Source of the DNA: Isoetes taiwanensis | Lineage: Eukaryota > Streptophyta > Lycopodiopsida > Isoetales > Isoetaceae | DNA length: 64,000 nt | Assembly (NCBI GenBank): GCA_021234155.1 | Contig: JAJEKV010000027.1 | Location: 4,586,623 to 4,650,622 of the forward strand | Reading direction: 5' to 3' | In this document: positions 19,767-30,715 of the stretch, piece by piece | Layout: every line of letters begins with the position of its first letter | Position numbering within the stretch: position 1 is the stretch's first letter | Translations under genes and position numbers: made by a program | The notes under the pieces: generated by a model | Told to the model about the DNA's origin: nothing | Databases searched by the model: none | What the model saw: only the letters and a program-made list of their open reading frames with translations

Positions 19767-20628
19767 ATGGCAAGAACTAAGCAAACCGCAAGGATCCATC
19801 CGTGTGGTGTAAGGCCGGTGATTACATTAGTCCGCCTTCTTCATCCGACTCAAGTCTTTGATAGAGATTCTCCTCCTCCCACCATGCCTAACGTAAGACC
19901 CGGAAAAGAAATCCGCATGACGCATCTGGGCGGAGAAGCGCCTCCGGAGTAAGTAGGGAGGTGCACTCCGGTTGAGACGAGGATGAAAATGTGAGAGACC
20001 GGCGAGCGTAATATGACGCGGATTAATTATTGGGCAGCCGCCTCTTCTTGCTCTTCCCTGCCCTCCCTGCTCCTCCCGTGGAGGTGCCGGACCTTCAAAT
20101 CAAAGGAGGAGGCCCAACGCCGTAAAGGGAAGGCGACTCAGAATGTGAGGAGACGGCCGGAAGAGTCGGCCGAGGAACACCGCAGATGCTTTGGTGAGGA
20201 GGCGGCCGAAGAGTCGGCCGAGCAAATGTGCTCCAAATGCCGGGTGGGTGAGGGTAGTGGCCTAGCGGAAGACGGCCCCAGCATTAAAGCTCGCGAGATT
20301 AAGAAGTATCGTAAGAGCACTAAGATGGTCATTCCGCCTCCCATTTGCCGTGCTCGTGAGAGAGATTCTCAAGAGTGTGGTGCGATACATCATACCGCAT
20401 CATAATTCAAGCAACCGCCTTAAATGCTCTTCAAATGGTTTCGAAGCGGTTGGTGTCGGGCCTGTTCGAGGACTCGCAGCCTTTGCAAAGAATACATGCC
20501 AAGCGGGTGGATCATGTCATGCCCAAGGACATGCGCCTCGCCTTACGATAAGGGATCCCGAGTACTATGGTCAAAATTTTATGGCTGAATACAACAAGAA
20601 GAAAGACCCCCCAGAAAAAAGGCCGTGA
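19767..20628 (+). pseudogene. Histone H3-like gene, frameshifted, with C-terminal extension
   Basis: The ORF at 19767 begins M-A-R-T-K-Q-T-A-R, identical to the canonical H3 N-terminal tail, and then diverges. Downstream, at 20289 onward, AREIKKYRKST corresponds to the H3 alpha-N helix motif REIRKYQKST; from 20351 LVREI matches the start of alpha-1; from 20426 ALQMVSKRLVSGLFED, IHAKRV and MPKDMRLALR match alpha-2 and alpha-3. These pieces lie in three frames, so at least two frameshifts occurred, and about 300 bp of Glu/Arg-rich unrelated coding lies between tail and fold. After the H3 end (RIRDPE) the frame continues for about 20 residues to a stop at 20628. The divergence, inserted segment and tail extension are unlike a host replication-type H3. 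It could be a captured, fast-evolving host H3 variant or a virus-type histone. Confidence 0.75.
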
Positions 20629-20763
20629 AGTGCCTTTGTATTTTTTTCATATGTATAATATTTCTTAATGTAATGGCTTTATAAGCTTAATCTCTTAGTC
20701 CATTTCTTTCTTAGAAGCCTAGCTTCGCACTTTGTATTTTTTTTTTTTAATGTTATACGTGAG

Positions 20764-20830
20764 GATCACACGACGCGCAGCAAGCATTGTGCTTTTTTGT
20801 TGCACATAGTAGTCTTCGCGTCGTGTGATC
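20764..20830. repeat. Hairpin element, arms GATCACACGACGC (copy 2)
   Basis: Perfect arms at 20764-20776 and 20818-20830, located about 135 bp after the H3-like stop codon and directly before the telomere-like repeat. Its loop (TTTTTTGTTGCACATAGTAGT) resembles that of the copy at 29636. Confidence 0.85.
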
Positions 20831-20833
20831 CAA

Positions 20834-20858
20834 CCCTAACCCTAACCCTAACCCTAAA
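20834..20858. repeat. Short (CCCTAA)n telomere-like repeat
   Basis: Four tandem CCCTAA units (TTAGGG on the other strand). Land plants typically have TTTAGGG; the hexamer is the animal/fungal and some-algal type. It immediately follows hairpin copy 2. Confidence 0.8.
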
Positions 20859-20984
20859 ATGTACGGACAAATCTCCCCACAACGGCTGTGTCCCCTTTCA
20901 TAATCGACAACGGCTACTTGAGTTCAAAAGTGACAGCGCCTTACCGCTCCTAAACATCTTCTTGTTTTCGTCGTTTGCTTCGCC

Positions 20985-21420
20985 ATGGATTGTTATGTGA
21001 AGTTCCTGGAATGGTATGCATCCGCCCCTCATGACAACGAGGAAGTTAAGGCCGACCGCGATTTATCCGTTCTATTGCAAGGAGTTGGACATCATGGCAA
21101 ACGAAAGAGCGAGCTTGGATGCTATCGCGAGGTTGCCTTAGCTTTCACCCGACCGCTTGGTCTCAAATAAGACGCCCTTTGCGTGATGTCCCCTCGCTCG
21201 TGGATTCCAAAACCAGCTCTAGAGGAGGCGGCTTCCCATTTGCAAACAGGGAAGATGTTTTTCAAGAATGCTGCGCAACGGGCTCCTCCTGGCTGCGTCC
21301 CTTGTGCTTAAGAAGGTATCTTATTTCTCTTTGCCGCTTGCATTTGCTAGTTATTGCATTCTCGCCGCTACCAAACCGAAGATACACCGAAACAATGAAA
21401 TCTTTAAGCCAAGGGGGGGT
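20985..21420 (+). pseudogene. Unidentified ORF remnants after the telomere-like repeat
   Basis: An ATG at 20985 opens a 61-codon frame followed by overlapping open stretches in other frames up to 21433. No family is recognised. The context (a hairpin upstream, acidic ORFs downstream) suggests one decayed gene. Confidence 0.3.
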
Positions 21421-21425
21421 CGGTT

Positions 21426-21644
21426 ATGTGTGATGATGCCGACTATGACATAGAAATGGAGATAGATCTACAAGAAGAAGAGCAAGAATGTAGGAGTTTT
21501 AGCTTCGACGACCGGCCTTGGGTGAACCCGGAGGAGGGAGATGATTCTCAAGGTGATGAGGATGGGGATGAGGATGAAAAGAAGTTGTCCGACATAACGC
21601 CAATTTTAGTGGAAGGCAAAGAATACTTATTGCTAAGGATATAA
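21426..21644 (+). CDS. Acidic ORF, 72 aa
   Basis: Very Asp/Glu-rich (QEEEQE, PEEGDDSQGDEDGDEDE) and ending VEGKEYLLLRI. The next ORF (21670) begins shortly after in another frame, so the two could be halves of one acidic, chaperone-like or chromatin-binding protein. Function unknown. Confidence 0.35.
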   Translation: MCDDADYDIEMEIDLQEEEQECRSFSFDDRPWVNPEEGDDSQGDEDGDEDEKKLSDITPILVEGKEYLLLRI

Positions 21645-21669
21645 TTGAGGAACCCGCCTTTGTTACTTA

Positions 21670-21933
21670 ATGTGTGCTAGGGAAGACGAGCTTATCAAGA
21701 CCTTGGCCGAATGGGTAAACTTAGGCCTAGATTTTGAAGAGGATTTGGACAAAGAGATGTTTGAAGTGTCTAATTATACCGGCAATGCTATAAAGCTTAA
21801 AGAAGCCTATGAGAGGCTGGAGTCTCGATTTGCTCAAGATGAGGCTAATCTACCAACGGAAGAAGAATTCCAAATACTCGGTGCAAAGCTGCCAACAGAT
21901 CTGCAGTTTGGCGTGCCCTTCACCAATCAATAA
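21670..21933 (+). CDS. Acidic helical ORF, 87 aa
   Basis: Helix-rich sequence (EDELIKTLAEWVNLG, LKEAYERLESRFAQDE) with no family match from memory. It follows the acidic ORF by 25 bp in a different frame. Possibly the C-terminal half of the same ancestral protein. Confidence 0.35.
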   Translation: MCAREDELIKTLAEWVNLGLDFEEDLDKEMFEVSNYTGNAIKLKEAYERLESRFAQDEANLPTEEEFQILGAKLPTDLQFGVPFTNQ

Positions 21934-22002
21934 AGATAAGCCCGGTAGATGAGGATAAATGTGAAGAAGATAATCTTGAGGGTTCTTATTTGTGGGAAGT
22001 AG

Positions 22003-22384
22003 ATGATTTTTCTTGCCGACATGCACGCTGGGGACAGGGAAAGATTGAAGGACTCTACATTGTTACGATATATCTCAAGATTCGCTAATGGGGAGATAAT
22101 CATCTTCAGCCAAACTTTCAAATCCAAAAGGTGCGAGTTTGTCTATTACATCCGTGCATTATGCATGTTCGGGAACCATTCCCAATTGGCATCAAACACC
22201 GAAAAGGGTGATAGCAATTCGGTATATGCCAGATGTTGTGTTACAATATTTTGACGACCAAGCCGCGGCCTCATGGGGCGAGCAATATGTTAAATTTTTA
22301 GTCACCGGCTTGACTCACCCAAGGTTGGAAGTCAGGTCGATAACATGGAAGTCATTGCCTTGTTGGATCGGTCGCAGGGATTGA
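22003..22384 (+). pseudogene. Unidentified two-frame coding remnant
   Basis: Overlapping open frames at 22003-22254 and 22139-22384. The second ends with a well-formed stretch (RYMPDVVLQYFDDQ, GLTHPRLEVRSITW). Probably one gene with a frameshift near 22200. Not recognised. Confidence 0.3.
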
Positions 22385-22628
22385 AAGAGCATGAAATTGA
22401 CGACGAAGCTTGAGAAATTGGAAGTTATATGTTTTCCAACTTGTATCGGTAAAATTATTTATGTACGATTGTCCTTCCAAATTCCTAATAAAAATTATTT
22501 TATTTGTATTTATTCACATCAAGCCAAATACATCACCGATTTTCTCATCATATCTAGGTTTTCGCCGTCGGTGATATCTATCTCAAGAAATGAAATATTA
22601 TTGGAAAAAGACAATTAATTTATTTATT

Positions 22629-23260
22629 CCTCACACGACGCCGAGAAGCAACTCGTGACTCATGTTATAAATAGAAGACCGATGTCCACGCCGACCTCCG
22701 ACGCCTTCCGCCTTACGCTCATCTTCTACTTCCCGGCTTCCACCTTCCACCTTCGCCCGATGGCATCATCATCTTCCTCTAGCAAGCGACCACGCCAAGA
22801 TAGCACTCCCCAGCCCCCGTAGCTTGCCGGGACATCACCCTTGCGCAGGTGATGAAGAGATTCAAGGAGATCCATGATGAAAACAACCGCCTCGTCCGCC
22901 GAGAACAATGAGGTGGTCGTCGCAGATTAGCCTTCACGAGGGAGGCTGGCCGCCAGACGAAGGACGCTTGAGCTTGTGGAAACATTCGCCATGTACCAAG
23001 AGGCTTAATGAGCCAGCAGGGGCGAGGTGTAGCTTGAAACCGCCACATGATTTCGCGAGCCTTAGAAGATATGGAGAAGAAGCCCGAAGTCATGAGGGAT
23101 GAGAACGCTGCCTTTACGGGCCAAATGGGCAGACATGAAAATCAGCTAGAGGATCATGAAGATCCCTAGCCGTTGTATCTATCTATTTTTGCTTCAAAGA
23201 AAAAGTTTTCTATTTTTTGCTTCTATCTATCCCGTTGTTCCAATGTATGTTCTTTTATTA
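22629..23260 (+). pseudogene. Cassette 1: TATA box plus Ser-rich/coiled-coil gene, broken
   Basis: The unit begins with a TCACACGACGCC half-hairpin (22629) and has TATAAATAG at 22664-22672, then a CT-rich leader and ATG at 22760 encoding MASSSSSSKRPRQ. A later frame encodes MKRFKEIHDENNRLVRREQ (about 22853-22910), a coiled-coil segment. Stops and frameshifts interrupt the rest. The 3' region has GTTGTAT and a T-rich CAAAGAAAAAGTTTT stretch shared with cassette 2. This is one of four tandem paralogues. Confidence 0.55.
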
Positions 23261-23275
23261 AAATATCACACGACG

Positions 23276-23340
23276 CCAAATGCCTTGCTTGCAATTAGGT
23301 AGCAATCAATGGATTTCGGCGTCGGTGATCTCCATGCCAA
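23276..23340. repeat. Hairpin family copy 3 (degenerate)
   Basis: TCACACGACGCC at 23276-23287 pairs with GGCGTCGGTGATC at 23328-23340. The interior GCAATTAGGTAGCAATCAAT is shared with the copy starting at 24172. Further partial copies lie around 23437-23447, 23491-23503 and 23541-23552. Confidence 0.7.
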
Positions 23341-23540
23341 ATCCTATTTTGCTTCAATGAGAAGTTCTATCTTTAGTTATGTATCAAGAAAATTACTTAT
23401 GTATAGATTGTATCACCGAAATTATCAATAAAAATTATCACACGAGCTTTCTCGAAGAAAAGACGTTAGAAGAAGTAACGGTCCTTTTTTCTCACACGAT
23501 CACGGTAACGGTCGATTTTCCCCGACCCACGGTATCCTTT

Positions 23541-24171
23541 TCGTCGTGTGACTCAAGCTACTACGAAATCCCATTATAAATAGAAGACCTTCTATCTTGC
23601 CTTTCCGACCTCCGATCCTCTTCCGCCTTCCTCCTACGCTCATCTTCTCCGCCTTCGCCTTCGCCTTCCGCCTTCTCCTCAGATCCTCTTAAAGCCTTCC
23701 GCCCTTCTCATCTTCTCCCCCTTCCGCCTTAAGTCTTCTCCTCCGGTGGCATCTTCATCCTCCTCCGGCCAGCGGCCGGCCCAGGTGCCCAGCGGACATC
23801 ACCCTTCTTTGTGGTGATGAAGAGATTCAAGGAGGTTCACGACGAAAACGGCGTCTCGTGTGCCGAAGATGGAGGCGGTGGGCTGATTAGAATTCACGAG
23901 GGGTCTCCTTGATGACCGAGACCTTGAGCTTCCTTGCGGTTAACCGGTGCAGAGGCCAATAGTCGTAGGGGTCGAGGCGATTTTAGCGCACACAATATTT
24001 TGGCTTAGAAGATATGGAGAAGAAGCTTCGAGCCATGAGGATGAGAACGCAGTTTTTGGCCAGCCTACAGTGATCATGAAGATCCGTAGCCATTGTATAT
24101 ATATTTTTGTTTCAAAGAAAAATTTGCTCTGCTTTTGCTTCTATCCGCTCTCTTGTTTTGTTTTATTAAAA
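23541..24171 (+). pseudogene. Cassette 2: paralogue of cassette 1, start codon lost
   Basis: TATAAATAG at 23575-23583 is followed by a CT-rich leader, then GTGGCATCTTCATCC where cassettes 1 and 3 have ATG (ATG to GTG). The coiled-coil segment MKRFKEVHDENG follows near 23817, and ARRYGEEA-like and CAAAGAAAAA 3' sequences match cassette 1. It is clearly a duplicate with several frameshifts. Confidence 0.55.
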
Positions 24172-24252
24172 GATCACACGACGCCGAAATGCCATTCTTG
24201 CAATTAGGTAGCAATCAATGGATTTCGCGGTCAGATGATCTCCACAACGTAC
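24172..24252. repeat. Hairpin family copy 4 (left arm intact)
   Basis: GATCACACGACGCC at 24172-24185 is intact; the right arm is degenerate. The interior matches copy 3. It follows the T-rich 3' end of cassette 2. Confidence 0.7.
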
Positions 24253-24559
24253 ACCTCGCTGTATGTATAAATTCATAATTTATTAATGGAAAAGTATATG
24301 TAACACAAATATCTAGCTAGATTATGTGATAACTTGCGGGTAAATGCTAATTTACATGTGGATGACAACGCCTATTCACATACGTGGCTTGTGGATGACA
24401 ACGCCATGCCAAGGACGTGGCATCTTGCCGCCACAATAACATCACCGTTTTTTACGGCCCGCATACAAGATGCGGCTGGGATATGACGGATCCCATGATG
24501 CGAACATAGGCTACCGCTGCCCAATTGCATGCTATAATTTCGCCTCGTGGGATTATTAC

Positions 24560-25180
24560 ACAACTTTATCGGTACTTCATAACCGTAGATTCCAATGTAT
24601 CTCTAGTTTCTATATAAAACGCCGAGGCCTTTGTCTTCTCCTATCCGCCATCTCCTGTTCTACCACATCCGCCTCAGCCATCTCTCCTCCGTTCTCCCAT
24701 CACTTTCAATGGCCTCCAGCTCCAGCCCCATCCCCGCCGAGATCTTGTCTCAAGTTTTGGTCAAGGAAATTCGAAACATTCGTGGCTTTGTTTTTAGAGG
24801 AACGGATCCGCCTTCTAAAAGAAAAAAAAGAATGATGAAGACGCCGCCAAGCTGGTTGGCGGCAGAGGAAAAGGCCGCCTTCTACGTGGAGGTGATTTTA
24901 GTGCCGATAATCACCGGGCTGCCTTAGACCGCCAATTGCGCGCCACGCAGATATAACCTCCAAGAGAGGCTTAGGGCCGCAATCGAAGGGAGAGGCTGCC
25001 CGAGCCCAACTCGATGAGCTGGAAGATAAGGTTGCGGAATATGAGAACGTGGTTGGCGGGCGGGCAATCATGTTGGAGGAGGAGCAAAAAAAATCACCGC
25101 CCTCCGTGAAGAGCTTGCCCCGGCGATCATAGGCATCGGGCTCCTCCTAGAGGGGCCCGCTTTTTTTTAATGTTTGTAAT
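24560..25180 (+). pseudogene. Cassette 3: Ser-rich/coiled-coil paralogue
   Basis: TATAAAA at 24612, ATG at 24709 encoding MASSSSPIPAEILSQVLVKE, then Lys-rich sequence to a stop at 24927. Further coding-like sequence (ERLRAAIEGR, ITALREELAPAI) continues in other frames to about 25160. The arrangement of TATA box, leader and MAS-S start matches cassettes 1, 2 and 4. Confidence 0.5.
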
Positions 25181-25429
25181 TGGTTTTATTTCTCAATGGG
25201 AAAAGTTTTTGACAAATGTGCCAATATTACGTTTCCTATTTTTAATTTTCAATATCCGTGGTAGAGAGAATGACAAGACAGATCACACGGGCAAACCCTT
25301 CATAGGGTTTTAAAGCTCGTGGTGCGATTTCAGCGTCTTTGTGATATACAAGATGTAGTTAGAATAGTTATTAATGTGTTCCAAATGACAAGCATTCATT
25401 AATGTTTCTAGCGGACAACCGACGAATCC

Positions 25430-26047
25430 GGGACACGCGTCGACAATGCAAAATGAAAGTGTGTTTAATATGTTCAAGCGCCATATGTATAAATTGAGGT
25501 CCTTGCATTGTGCTCCTTCCACGGTTAGAGTCTTTGCTCCTCACTTCTATAATCTTAACATCCCTCCCATTTGTCATCTATGGCCTCCACATCCTCAACC
25601 GGCCGATAATGGAAAACGCGAGAGGATAGAACTCCCTTCCGACATAGTGTTGGGTGTTCTAATGAAGAGGTTGAAGGAGCAAGATGATCTTCTAAAGGAA
25701 AACGCCGCTACAATTCAGCGTAAAGAAGAAGACAATGAATTCAACCTTCTCATGCTTCGTAGAGCGTGAGAGGCAAATCAGCGGTTGAATAGAAGGTCGA
25801 CAGATGACATGCCCCAACAACCGTGACCGAGGTGGTTATGACGGCAACGAGGATGCTAATTCAGCGTAAGAACACGCTGTGCTATTGGGACAGAGCGGAC
25901 ATGTACAAAGAGATGGTGGACAGATTGGAGGAACGTTTGGATAGGGTGATTGCTCGCTTGAGGGGAAGAGATGAAGACGGCGACGAGGACCGAGCTGATG
26001 ATGATGATGAAGATAATGAAGAAGAGCTCGCGACCGAGCAACAATGA
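25430..26047 (+). pseudogene. Cassette 4: Ser-rich/coiled-coil paralogue with acidic C-terminus
   Basis: TATAAATT at 25488, ATG at 25580 encoding MASTSSTGR and then a stop; a second frame encodes SDIVLGVLMKRLKEQDDLL (compare MKRFKEIHDEN in cassette 1). The ORF 25823-26047 supplies a coiled coil (MVDRLEERLDRVIARL) and a strongly acidic tail. A GTTGTATTTTG 3' sequence follows, then a CTTCACACGACGC half-hairpin at about 26131 and a second at 26199. Confidence 0.5.
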
Positions 26048-26276
26048 GTCGTTGTATTTTGTTTTTCAATGTAACATCTTTCACAACTTTAATCAAAAGT
26101 AACCCTTTTTATTATTATCTTGTAAAGCTTCACACGACGCTGGCCACATAAATGCAAGCAATAGCGAACTCCACTTTCATTACCAGATGATACAAATAAG
26201 ATCACACGACGCCAAGCTACAATGGTAAACAAGGTTGGAGGCAAGTACTTCAAGGTCGTGGTGAACATGCTACACA

Positions 26277-29000
26277 TTACAAGTATACTTTACCGATTCT
26301 TTGTCTCTTAGATCTCCACCGCTGCGATGCTAGTGGGGCCCTAGAATTTTGCCAAGCAACTTTCCGCTTTCTCTTCAAATTATGCCAATGGTGTTTACGA
26401 CTTGGGTTGCTCCTTAAAGTGACCTTCTTGTCGATGTTTAGCCATCGCCCTTCTATAAAACCACTCATTATCCTGTCTTAGAGGGTTGGTTCCCACATTT
26501 CCACCCCTCTTTGAGTGTTACGATGAAAGGCTATTTTAGCTTGTTTATGCGACTTCTCCATGCCTTGTGCACTCCACAATCGCTAGGCTTCCATACTTCC
26601 TAAAAAACAAGGTGCATGAGCCCAAAAGATGTGCAAGTAGTGCGGACTTCACTCTCTCCCCATGCGTCTATGAAAGCTTTAATAAATTTGTTATTCGCTT
26701 GCAACGAACATTTCTGCATCTTCTCTTTGTGAGGTCCATTCTCTCGAATGTATGGGAACAATTCGCACAATGCATCCCATGCTTTTTTTTTCCTCAATGC
26801 CGAACGAACGCATCATCTCAGGCGTCCTGCTTCCGCATCAACCAGCAATTTTCCAAATTCATAGACCGCTTTCTCCCATCCGGTTTCCGCTCGAGCCCTC
26901 TCTATGATTCTTTATGAAGGCCGAGCTTTCACCCCCAATTGACACCTTTACGAGGCACACTTGTTCTTCCCCGCCTGCTTCTCATCGAAGCTCTAATCTT
27001 ACATTGCCACCATGCAAACCTCGCTTCGATAGAACATGTTCAACTCTACCAATTCCTTCCTCTCTTCTCTTCTTGTCTCCAAATGTTCCACACAAATCTG
27101 CAGCTCAAAAATATCATCTTGTCGATGATTCTCACAAAGCCGCAAAGTGCGATATGAACCCTCTCTAATGGAATGGGGAAAATGCCATGGAACTTGGGAT
27201 CTTCTTCTCCTCTATTAGGAGCATTTGCTTGGTTAAGGGACAAGGTTGAAACAGTCTTCCCCAAGTGCTTGACTTCCTTGCATGATTGCAAAGATGCATA
27301 ACTTTTGCATGTTCCTTGTCCTCCTCCACTTATGTTGTACATTGCTTTCTCAGTTTTTAAATCAGACGCCAAGTGAAAATTACTTTGTAAGATCCATAGT
27401 GATCTACTTGCAATTTTTCCCTCCCTCGAATCTAGATATTAGACTGGGATGTCAGTTTGATTGAACACCCATTTCAATACCTGGGGGTTTTTTTCTCGAA
27501 CTTTAAAGAGACCTAACCACCGTGTCATCTTCGATTGACATGAGAACCATTTTTCCGCAAGACGCTTCTTCTCCTCGTCCACACCTCTACATCTTTTTGT
27601 TATTCTTGTTGCTCTTTGATTTAGCATGTGCAATTGCATTCTCAATTGCTCTATTCATGATGACAACGGATACCCTCTCATACTTCTCAAACTTGGTCGG
27701 GTTCCATTTCATCCAATTGTATGCAAACTTCAATCTCACCATTAGTTTCTCGCAATCGTTAAGTCATAATATTTGACAAGGAATTGTAAGAGAGTAACCA
27801 GGTCAACCCAAAGATTATTATGCGCTCATTCATTCCAACTATATCACAACAATCCTTTCCATTCTTATCTTTTATGGCTATGGCGGGACCAAAGACATTC
27901 AACGTGGTGCATCTCTCCTAATATGGCATACACCATCTTTGTCCTAGTAACCCTTGTATTCTCGACAATTTGTGGACGTGGAGCTAATACTTTTTGTGCC
28001 CATTCTTTTCAACGCTTAGTGGAATGGCTTGAATAGAGAACGGTAACCAAGCCCACCGATGCCTACATCATCACAAACAAATCTGTACATCCTTCGCTTC
28101 TAACTTCTTGTAGATCCCCCTAGTACCATTTCCAATACCATCTTCTTGAGAGGAGAGTTGTAGGGTCGACAAATCATGTCCACTATCTCCCTGCTCGTCG
28201 CTAGGTTCTTCACTCACGTAACCAAGATTGCTTCTAGTTTCCCGGATCTTAACCGACCTTTGCTAGTGTTGTAAACGGACCTTGTGACCGTGACCTGCGT
28301 CTGAATGCACCTGATCCAAACTTCAGTTCCTCTATCGGTTAGATAATGCTTCTTCCTTTCTCGCAAACCAAGGGGTGTTTTCTTCAAATTCTTTAACCTA
28401 CATTGAAGCCCAAAGTTTGCTCTTTTCGAGCTCTTGGATCTTTTCTTGCAGCTGCCCTATCACCAATTTGGACTTGTCCACTTCAGATCTCAAAGAAGTT
28501 TCCCTCCCAAGCCGTCATTCCTTTCCTTCATCCAAAGTGGAGTAATGAAGCGAGAGAAAAAAGTCACTTGGTTTAAGTTATAATTCTCTTTGTGACAATC
28601 GGAAGCTCATCTCAAGGAACTCAGATTCGATTCAATGCCTTCATCCTCTCAATCTCTCACAATATCCCAAGAGGCCGAGTTACCGCCACCACAAAATCGG
28701 ACTAAACTTGAAACGTCCCAAATGACGGTTTCTTGCCACTCAACGGATCCAATGGATATAAACCGCCATCCGCCCGGATGTCGACACTTTTTGAGCACGC
28801 AATATGCAACATGTCGAGGTCTAAGTTCTTATTTTTAGACCTCCTTTTTGCGATTGAAGACTGGAGCATATTCTCGAGTCGGGTTGGATCCTTATCCACA
28901 CATCATTTGGAGCTTCCATACCAAGTGGATCGCATCGGCGCCGAAATGAATGTGTACAATTTGTATGTCCCAAAGACAATTAGAACCGCTTTGAGGCTCA
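26277..29000 (-). pseudogene. Large minus-strand coding relic (about 2.7 kb)
   Basis: Open stretches in alternating frames run continuously on minus: 28899-28702, then a coiled-coil piece (SKLVIGQLQEKIQELEKSK, about 28490-28400), TEVWIRCIQTQVTVTR and SPLKKMVLEMVLGG (about 28350-28100), 27645-27439, 27372-27046, 26797-26600 and 26468-26277. Between them I can follow similar amino-acid texture across frame changes, so this looks like one large protein gene with many indels. It is convergent with the cassettes. I do not recognise the family; a replication, transposition or structural role cannot be excluded. Confidence 0.45.
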
Positions 29001-29010
29001 AATCCAGGTA

Positions 29011-29525
29011 CTAACCTCGTTTTTGAAATTTGCAACGTGCATATGGAAATCGAAAAGTCCATTCTCCTACAATCCATGCTTTTATACAAAAAGCAAATTC
29101 AAAATTCGAATTGTAGGGGGGGAAGCCCAGTATTGGGATGAAGTAAAGATCCCGACATTTAACTTTTAAGGCGCTAATCGCAAAAACGAAAAGTCTAATA
29201 CAAAGCTTCAACCTACACATTCAAATTTTGAAATGTAGAAGGAATGGACTCTAAATGAAAATAGGGCAAGACAAGAATCTATGATGCGCATGATTGGTAT
29301 CCGACAAACCAAGAGACACCGCCATGAGTTGCCCGATGCTATAATGCAAGTGGCTTTTTAGAAGCGCCCACGTGTTAAGGCCAATCAATCGACAACAAGA
29401 GAATTAAATACATATGGCCATAGATATCACGATTCCCCTTATTCCGGAGAATATTTCAAGCAAAATCGACCCGGAAAAAAAGGGGCGGAAATATGACGTG
29501 GAATGGCTGATAGGAGGCCATTTTA
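29011..29525 (+). repeat. Direct duplication, left copy (truncated right end of the 13.6-kb element)
   Basis: This segment matches 31000-31490 at high identity, including TTTTGAAATTTGCAACGTGC and GAAATCGAAAAGTCC, and both finish with GACGTGGAATGGCTGATAGG. The left copy stops at GGCCATTTT, exactly inside the 32-bp terminal repeat, and lacks the outer 20 bp. Confidence 0.85.
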
Positions 29526-29635
29526 GTTCATAAAACATAATATAACTTGGAATGATAGATATTTTATATGCAAATGGGAGACTATTGACGAGGGACTTGT
29601 GTTTAATTTTAATTTGACAACAAATAAGAAAGTGG

Positions 29636-29703
29636 ATCACACGATCTTGAATTTAGTGTGTTCCATTTTTGTTGCATATGTACTATTAAGCTTGGTGTGA
29701 TCC
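29636..29703. repeat. Hairpin family copy 5
   Basis: GGATCACAC at the left and GGTGTGATCC at the right, with TTTTTGTTGCATATGTACTATT inside, homologous to the interior of copy 2. A further half-copy (GATCGCACGACG) lies at about 30915. Confidence 0.75.
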
Positions 29704-30217
29704 TTGAAAAATAATATGCTCTTTGAAAAGGGATAATGACTTATGTACTTAAGAGTGGTAACACATGTACAAGAAAAAAAAGTTAGGTATTCAAATGGAA
29801 TTAGAAGCAAAAACTTTTACATTCAAAATTTTTATGGTCAGATGGCTTTACATCATTTTGTAAATTTAAATGCCCTGAGGCTTCAACTATTCACAACAAA
29901 AAGCCCTGAGGCTTGCAAATATATGGTAAGAAGTCGGAGGCAAGCTCGACTAAGAACAAGGAAAAAAAAAAAAGAGGTGCTCGCCTCCTAACAAATTTCA
30001 TTCATCCGCTTCACCATCCGCAAAAAAAAAATAAGAAATAACCGCTAGTTGAATGCTTAAGAAAAGAAAGAAAACATGCATGTACCATGAACTAACGCCA
30101 TGAGCTCCTCAAGTCGCAGATTCGCCTTCAACTTCTTCATCTTCTTCATCATCTTCGGCTTCTTCTCCGCCGGTAGACCACTCATTTTCATTTCAAGAAT
30201 CTCCTATCCAAAATTCT

Positions 30218-30418
30218 TCAAGAACACTGTGATGAACTCCCTCGCCAAATTTCCTCCGATTCCTCATTCTCCGATTCCTCAAAAGGAATCGAGGAATCGA
30301 GGCATTCGTAGCAAGAACCGTGGCGGCGGAGGGAATCGGAGGGAACACCTCTTCCAGCCAGTAATAGGCGCCTCTTGGAGAACACCTCCCATTTTCTCTT
30401 AGTAGCTGATCTCTTCAT
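30218..30418 (-). CDS. Short basic ORF between the duplicated ends
   Basis: A 66-codon minus-strand frame beginning MKRSATKRKWEVFSKRR and ending in an acidic Ser-rich tail. It sits in the 1.4-kb segment between the two duplicated element ends, so it may belong to a later insertion. Not recognised; the overlapping plus-strand ORF (30100-30402) is equally open. Confidence 0.2.
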   Translation of the reverse strand: MKRSATKRKWEVFSKRRLLLAGRGVPSDSLRRHGSCYECLDSSIPFEESENEESEEIWRGSSSQCS

Positions 30419-30594
30419 GGCGATGGACTAGAGAAATTGGGCTGAGGATCTAGCGAAGATTGGGCGAGATTGGGGGAGAATGGGCCAATCTAGGCTGGAA
30501 TAGATATAGGCTGGATTAGACGGAAAAATCGTAGGGAATGATTCAGTATTCCAGTCCTATCAACCATCATTACATGCCATTATGTGCATATCTC

Positions 30595-30715
30595 AAATTT
30601 GAGCCATATCTAATATCTTCCGCTTTTAACCTTATACCTAAATATCCAATATCTTCCTTTTTAACCTTATTCCTAAATATCCAATATCTTCCTTTTTTAA
30701 CCTTATTCCTAAACC
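30595..30715 (+). repeat. Three-copy 36-bp tandem repeat
   Basis: AACCTTATTCCTAAATATCC plus AATATCTTCC repeats three times with few changes. Confidence 0.75.
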
